Made by a program: the position numbers and the translations under genes
Source of the DNA: Nymphalis io
Lineage: Eukaryota; Arthropoda; Insecta; Lepidoptera; Nymphalidae
NCBI RefSeq assembly: GCF_905147045.1
Contig: NC_065902.1
Coordinates: forward strand, 9,121,377 to 9,185,376
Direction: 5' to 3'
DNA: 64,000 bases
In this document: piece after piece, positions 58,136-64,000 of the stretch
Layout: the number at the start of each line of letters is the position of its first letter
Numbering within the stretch: the stretch's first letter is position 1
Notes under the pieces: model-generated
Databases searched by the model: none
Seen by the model: only the letters and a program-made list of their open reading frames with translations
What the model was told of the DNA's origin: nothing

Positions 58136-59027
58136 TATTAAAGTTTTTAAAAAACCTGATCTGATTATATCCTCTTTTATATACTTGTATTCTTATTTGC
58201 AGTATACATTTTGAAATAAATTTTATTAAATCAAAGTATTATTTAAATAGTCTTTCACAAGTACTTATGAATTTAATATCAACTTTTACGTATGTGCTAG
58301 GTACTTAAAATAGCTTAGACCTGTATAATAATTAAATATCAACTCGCTTTCTTGTCTGTTTTTCAGTACAAATTTTGGGATCGATTTCAATTTAAAACTA
58401 ACTTTCTCTGATTTAATTATAGCTTTCAATTCGTTAACGACTTTTGTTTCTGTCGGGCAAGGGGCTCATTCGTGAGATCAAAATTCTAGGGCAAGCGAAA
58501 CGTACTATGTTCACTTGCAGTAACAGGTCCTTTCAAGTCGTTGATATTAAATGCTGTCTACACTGCGTTGCCATGTGCATTGTATCAAAGTATATTTAGT
58601 AATTTTCCCACCGTTAAATTGTAGAAAGTTCATAGCTGTATAAAAAATTAAAGAATGAAAAAAAAGACCAATATACTATATGCGAAGTCGAACAAGTATT
58701 TCTGTATGGAAAGGAATATATACTACGTAAAGTAAATATCAAATATAAATCTATGATGCTTTGAACCATAACAGTCCAATGGCTTTCCATAAATAAAATC
58801 GGTGTAAAGTTCAAATCGCATGCAACGTGGGTTTCATGCAAAATGGGCTTGATTTATATGTTTTTCATTTCCGACACTTCAGAAACATTATATTTATTTT
58901 GCGATCATACTAATAATTATATTATTATTGCTTAATTAATTCGATTATTACACGTTTAACTATTATTCCATTGTTTTACTAAAGTGTAAATAAAAATAGA
59001 ATAACATTTGCCCAATTTTTTTTTTTC

Positions 59028-59225
59028 TTTTTTACCTGATGTTAAGTGGTCACCACCGCACATAGACATTGGCGATGTAAGAAATATTAACCTTATTTCC
59101 TTACATTGCCAATGCGCCATCGACCTTTTGAACGAATATGTTATGTCCCTTATGCCTGTAGCTACACTGGCTCATTCATCCTAAAAATCGGAACGCAACA
59201 ATACTAAATATTTTTGTTTAGCGAC
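59028..59225 (-). mobile_element. Family C repeat, diverged fragment
   Basis: CTGATGTTAAGTGGTCACC, AATGCGCCATCGACC, CTACACTGGCTCATTCATCC. A T run near 59010 is its tail. Confidence 0.6.
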
Positions 59226-59768
59226 TCTCAACCTTAGAATTATGCAAATTTCATTAGAATCAGTGGCACAGTTAAAAAGCTTTCGTAAAAGATGTTACAT
59301 GGAATTTTACTGGCTTAGTTCCTGAAAAAGTTTCACTTCAAAAATCACAATTCTGATAATTCCTTACTATTTGTTAACGAGTGTTACGGCTTTGTTTTAT
59401 GTCCGTAATAAGCAAGTTGAATATGGTTACAATACGGTGTCGTTTTATTATGGGCATGCATATACGCGACGTTTGTCGGATTTGACAGTATTTTATGTTT
59501 TTAACACCCTTTTATAAAAGATACACAAAAAATATACTATGGATATTTTTAAGGTTGCAATTTACGATTTTTTTATTATGAATTTCGACATTGAAATTTG
59601 TTCGCGCCTTAACAGAGTCCACTAATACTAAGCTTCAATATTATCTTTTATATATATTAGAATAGAACAGTTTCTGTCTTTGCTTGACAGTAAAAATATT
59701 AAAATATAATACTGTCATATTTATTGTTTATCATTTGCACCGTATACTCATTTTTATTATTTCTCTAT

Positions 59769-60046
59769 GACGGCCTCATTGGTCTAGTGGCTAGGTATAA
59801 GGCTGTAGATACCAAGGTGCTGGGTTTAAATCCCAGGCCAAGCCAATAAAAACTTATTGGGTTTTCTGGTTAAAAATTCTAAATACCAGCTCGGAGTTTG
59901 GAATTTGGACCTGTGTACGCTCCTCGCCTTGGAAAGCACGTAAAGACGATAGTTCTACGCCGGAACTCTTTCCGATCATGTCGGATTGCCATCCCATCGA
60001 ATTATGAAAGCGAGGGAATAGAGAGTGCACCTGTGTTTGTGCACAC
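59769..60046 (+). mobile_element. Family A SINE, 3' truncated in AT repeat
   Basis: Head ACGGCCTCATTGGTCTAGTG; body breaks at GTTTGTGCACACTC, where an AT-rich microsatellite starts. Confidence 0.8.
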
Positions 60047-60050
60047 TCAT

Positions 60051-60200
60051 ATATATCATATATAAGAGTGTGCACAAACACACACACACATATATATGTA
60101 TATATATATATAATATTTATATATATGTAAATATTATATATATATTTATATATATTATATATAATATTTATATATATAATATTTACATATATATATTTAT
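60051..60200. repeat. AT/CA microsatellite
   Basis: A (CA)n run and about 110 bases of TATATA-type repeat follow a truncated family A SINE. Short open frames here have no meaning. Confidence 0.85.
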
Positions 60201-62397
60201 TTTAATTTGACACCGTTTGACAAATAGGAAAGTTGACTCGTTACGTACATATTATTTCATGAAGGCTTTTGTACTTATATCCAATTTATAATAAGTTATC
60301 GCTACGTTAGATTGCAGCGCATCATCTATACAATTTAAACGATCGCCATTATTATTTTAATGCATTTGTCTTATTTGTATATTATGTTCTATTTATTTCA
60401 AATTTAATTTTATCATTGCTTATTAATTATAAGCCTACGAAAGATAACCTTAGTTCTGTCCACATGTGACAAGTTCCAAATATTCACATTAAGTTAAGTT
60501 GTAAGCACATTTTATATATGTGTTGGTATACAAATTAATTGGTATTTCTAATTTAATTGGATGTTATCACGTTATGCTGCATTTGATAATTTGTACAACC
60601 AATTAATATAAACTTTAGTGTCATAATGTTAATCTTCAATACATAATGTGTAATACATTAAAGGATTTCTCATTGGACCGCAGCGTTGGGGTTTAATTGC
60701 TCAAACTAATCAAGCATCCTTAATCATCAAATGGTCAATCAAATTTGACATAATCACGCTATTATGCATTCTTAATTATATAATTAGAAATGATAACAAA
60801 AGCTCAGCCCAGCCATTGTGTTGTAAGTAAAAATATCAGATTAAATTTTATATTGTAATGAATATTATCCATCATGTTTTCAGTTCACTGAAAACATGAA
60901 AACAAGCTTTTATTTAATAAAATCTAGCAAATAATATTGTATCGTCATTAAAACTAAAATTATATGTGTGGAATGCCGTTTATTATAATATCATAATACT
61001 ATAGAGGGCTATTATGCTTACTAATAACTAATAAACTTTGCATATTTTGTATGTAAAATCGCATGTGTCAGAAAGAGATAAATCAGTGTGTAATTATGCG
61101 CCTATATACAAATTTTGTAAAACCGTAATTTTTATATAACCTGTAATGTAAAACAAAAAATGAACGCCCAAATTTTTTCTCAATTGTTTAATAAAAAAAT
61201 GTGTTATTATAATTTCATATAAATGTCATTTGATGTTTACTACATCTTTCTTCTTTGTAAAATGATAATTTATTTATCCCATTATTTTAGTCAAAAAATA
61301 TGTTATTATTTATAAAAGGCACACATTTGCTATCTTTAGCTTTTCTATATATGTTTTATATATATTCAAATATTACGTACAAAGTCTTATTGTGTTTACT
61401 TTAGTTTTGGTTTTGGCGTACGATTAGAAAGCGCGCACCGCCAATTTTCTCTCCGACTGCTGATACACTTTACCTATTATCAAAAAAAAAATAACAATTA
61501 ATTTATTATGCTGGATTATACAGCTGCATTTTATATATTTTTTCATTATATTGCTAATTATTATTAGAAAGTTTTACAACTAACATTTCAAACTATTTTT
61601 AACATCAGTTTTATAATTACCTTTTATCCCACCAACGTTTCTTTGCATGATTTTAAACTTATAGGTTTAATTATAAGCTTAATTTAAATAGTTTTAATAA
61701 TAATATTTATGTTAAAAGTAACACAACTTAATTTAAATAATTGAGTTATAAGTCGGTTAAAAGTTTTGGTTGATTTCTTTCCTATAATAGCCCAAAATAG
61801 GCGAAACCACCTAGATTGAACAAAGCCACTTTGTATACTAATCATCTTCGAATATTTTCAGTATTAACAATAATAAATTTATTTATTTTTTACATAGAAG
61901 CGATAAATCATATTCTGAAATTGAAATTCAAATCTTATTTCGGCGAAATTAATTTTTCCTGAGATTCAACCTTCGTTTGGAACTCGTTTCGTACATGTTA
62001 ACGTAAAAATCCGTCCATCCAAAACAAATCTACCTTAAATCATGTTAAATCACAATGTATTTCTGCATGTCAAAGTTTTAATTGAGGTTTGAAAAGAGCA
62101 GCGAATGTTATGAGTTGGACTTTGTTAATTTGTTCAGAGTTGCTATGAAGTGTTTGTTTTGATGAAAATCGAAAGAAAGTAACGCGTTAGTTAGTTAGTT
62201 ATTTCATTTACGGTAACAAATTGTTTTTGAAGCTTGTCAAACAATGCGGAGCGAAATAGCACTGTCGTCGTAGCGATCTACTAAATGTTTAAGGTAATGA
62301 ACTACTCCATTCAAGTATTCAAAAAACATTATATATTTATTTATTTATATATAAGCGCTAAGCTCAGATATGTTTATTACAAAAAAATGTGATACTA
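60201..62397. other. AT-rich stretch without a gene
   Basis: Only the hairpin at 60872 and a (GTTA)n run at 62186-62200 stand out. Confidence 0.55.
60872..60899. repeat. Perfect 13-bp inverted repeat
   Basis: TCATGTTTTCAGT and its complement around a 2-base loop. Confidence 0.75.
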
Positions 62398-62456
62398 TCC
62401 TCTTGACCGATATCGGTCAAAGCGACCAATCTTAAGAGAGATTAGCCAACTCCAAT
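62398..62456 (-). mobile_element. Family A 3' end fragment
   Basis: CGGTCAAAGCGACCAATC and AGAGAGATTAGCCAACTCC match the 3' end of family A in reverse. Confidence 0.55.
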
Positions 62457-62871
62457 ATATTATTGTATATATATATATATATAAAGTTATTTTCCGTTGG
62501 TGATAGAAGTGCTGGTTCGTTCTTCGCCCAGAGAAATGGAACAACGGGGATAAGCTGGTATCATTTTCGCCCCAATACAACGCTATCAGAAATAGCTACT
62601 CGACAAATTGTACAGTATGTGTTTTTAGTATTTATTTATATGCATTATTTAAATTTTTCAAAGTAAATATTTCATACGATCAAAGCATTGATTTTATAAA
62701 AAAAATCTTTATATGTTTATCTTTCTTTTTATGTTTCTCTCAAAATACCCACTACAAAAAGTCAATGCGAACTTGAATTTAGAACGTATTTATATGATTC
62801 TACTTACCAACTTCCCAAACAGTAATTATATTTTTTAAATTTAATGCCAAACGATATGTGTTTGATCACCC

Positions 62872-63138
62872 TTTTTTTCACGCAGTGGAAACCTTCTGAA
62901 AGGTACCTAGCTCCCATGGGGGAAAGGGTTATGTGGGATTCTTACCCACTAAAACCACTCCGATGGCCGTCCTCGGCACGGATCGGAGAGACCGCGGGAT
63001 CGTATTGATATAACGCATCCGCAGCCTTTCCCGTGCTTTGCTCCGCTTCCTCAGAGGGCGGAAGTAATCGCCCCCCCGCACTACTCGCTAGTGCGTACGG
63101 CAGCGCAAGGCCATCTCGGCTGCCGTACTCCTCAGGGG
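62872..63138 (-). mobile_element. 5'-truncated R1-like retrotransposon 3' end
   Basis: Same family as 53772-54025, with a T run at 62872-62878 as its poly(A) tail on the minus strand. Flanks TTGATCACCC (62862-62871) and TTGATCATCC (about 63139-63148) look like a target duplication with one change. Confidence 0.78.
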
Positions 63139-63148
63139 TACTTGATCA

Positions 63149-64000
63149 TCCAGTTCAACCAAGCAAATCAACATATCATATGTGAGATATGTGATTTGCC
63201 CACAATATTGAATTACTATTAGACGCCAAACATTACACAAAATTCTTTGGGCGTAAAATAAAACCTCGTTACAGTTAGTAACGAAATTTTATCGGTGCAA
63301 CGCTTAAATTAAATTTTTGTGTTAGCAACATATTTTATTAAAAACTAAATGATTATATTAAACGTATGGAAAACTTAGTCAAATTAAGCATATCGTTCGG
63401 TATCGTTATCTTAGAGCCTTCATTTGATGTTCCAAATAAACTTCCAAGAATATATAATATATATACAAACATACACATAACTACATACAAATATATATTT
63501 TTTTATCTAAATAAAAAAAACGCAAAGATTTCTCAAAATCAGATGATACACCAAGAAATTAATAATGACTTCTTATAGTACTTTTTTATCATAGCTACTC
63601 AACTCTCAGCTTTATTTACAGGCAATTATTTATAACAAAATGAAGGGAGCTCAGTGTCAACACGTTCACCTCTGAGTTGGCGGCAATCAATCGCAACATT
63701 GCGGTACGTATTGTATTCAAACAGTACTTGGCAAGCATCCAACTAATTATTCATGTAAATTGAAATAACACAACGCACTGTTTGATGGCAATCACCTTTG
63801 TGTATGATTAAGTTCTCTGATTAGAATTTTTAATATGTATCAAATATTTTTCGAAAATTAATCAATAAATACTAAATCGCTAAAATTGACCAATTGCAAG
63901 CTGCAGTCATAACAAATATTATTTGTCGTGATAGCGACCATAGTTATAGGTATAATTTGAATTTCAACTGGCTATCTATTACAGTTCTATAGAAACAGCC
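63149..64000. other. AT-rich stretch without a gene
   Basis: The 70-codon frame at 63366-63578 is AT-rich and unsupported. Confidence 0.55.

Larger units (their letters stand above)
57086..59027. other. AT-rich stretch without a gene
   Basis: TA repeat at 57110-57124, a family B piece and a family F piece. Nothing coding. Confidence 0.55.

Noticed and set aside
60025..60210. 61-codon frame in TA repeat
   Set aside because: Pure microsatellite translation.
62790..62880. Possible short exon ending at a strong donor (GTAAGTAG, minus strand near 62811)
   Set aside because: The open part is under 20 codons, no acceptor is evident and the sequence upstream is the A tail of a retrotransposon.
1..64000. 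An undescribed multi-gene system, virus insertion or bacterial island
   Set aside because: No cluster of co-oriented unknown genes, no viral gene families and no bacterial ribosome-binding pattern were seen; the long frames are all mobile-element or K2P parts.

Overview
This is a gene-poor, AT-rich eukaryotic (animal) window whose repeats point to a moth or butterfly (Lepidoptera). The evidence is a mariner of the cecropia type, R1-clade non-LTR retrotransposon pieces, a SINE headed by a tRNA-like GCCGAGATGG sequence that resembles the Metulj SINEs described from Heliconius, and a poly(A)-tailed short repeat whose GGTGGTAGGGCTTTGTGCAAG start I associate with butterfly genomes. The species cannot be named from the sequence.

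The only host gene I can support is a two-pore-domain potassium channel on the minus strand between 49986 and 46228. Five exons join with matching phases. They carry the extracellular cap, pore 1 (TTIGYGN, split by an intron), membrane helix 2, a very long cytoplasmic linker, helix 3, pore 2 (ATIGFGD), helix 4 and the stop codon. The first exon(s), with the start codon and helix 1, lie at higher coordinates and were not found. A poly(A) signal lies about 310 bases past the stop.

The other protein-coding sequence belongs to mobile elements. At 12600-15855 (minus) a non-LTR retrotransposon keeps its 5' UTR, a complete ORF1 with zinc knuckles and the endonuclease half of ORF2, but has no reverse transcriptase: it is cut at the 3' end, the reverse of the usual 5' truncation. 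Four other pieces are 3' ends of R1-like elements (11697-12232 plus; 26905-27310, 53772-54025 and 62872-63138 minus), two of them with recognisable target-site duplications. A mariner with both terminal repeats and flanking TA lies at 40293-41376. A second, 5'-truncated mariner at 56206-57085 is split by a nested short repeat.

Most of the rest is SINE litter, called here families A (tRNA-like head, about 360 bp), B (Metulj-like, about 300 bp), C (poly(A)-tailed, about 300 bp) and D (tRNA-like head on the minus strand), plus a direct pair of an unclassified 350-bp repeat (E, 38816-39182 and 43320-43668) and AT-rich remnants (F). Nested insertions (C in A, C in B, C in mariner) show that C was still active after A, B and mariner copies had landed. 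I found no bacterial genes, CRISPR, rRNA or functional tRNA genes. The most interesting items are the channel's long RG/acidic linker, the E repeat pair, the 3'-truncated retrotransposon, and several nearly perfect short hairpins.
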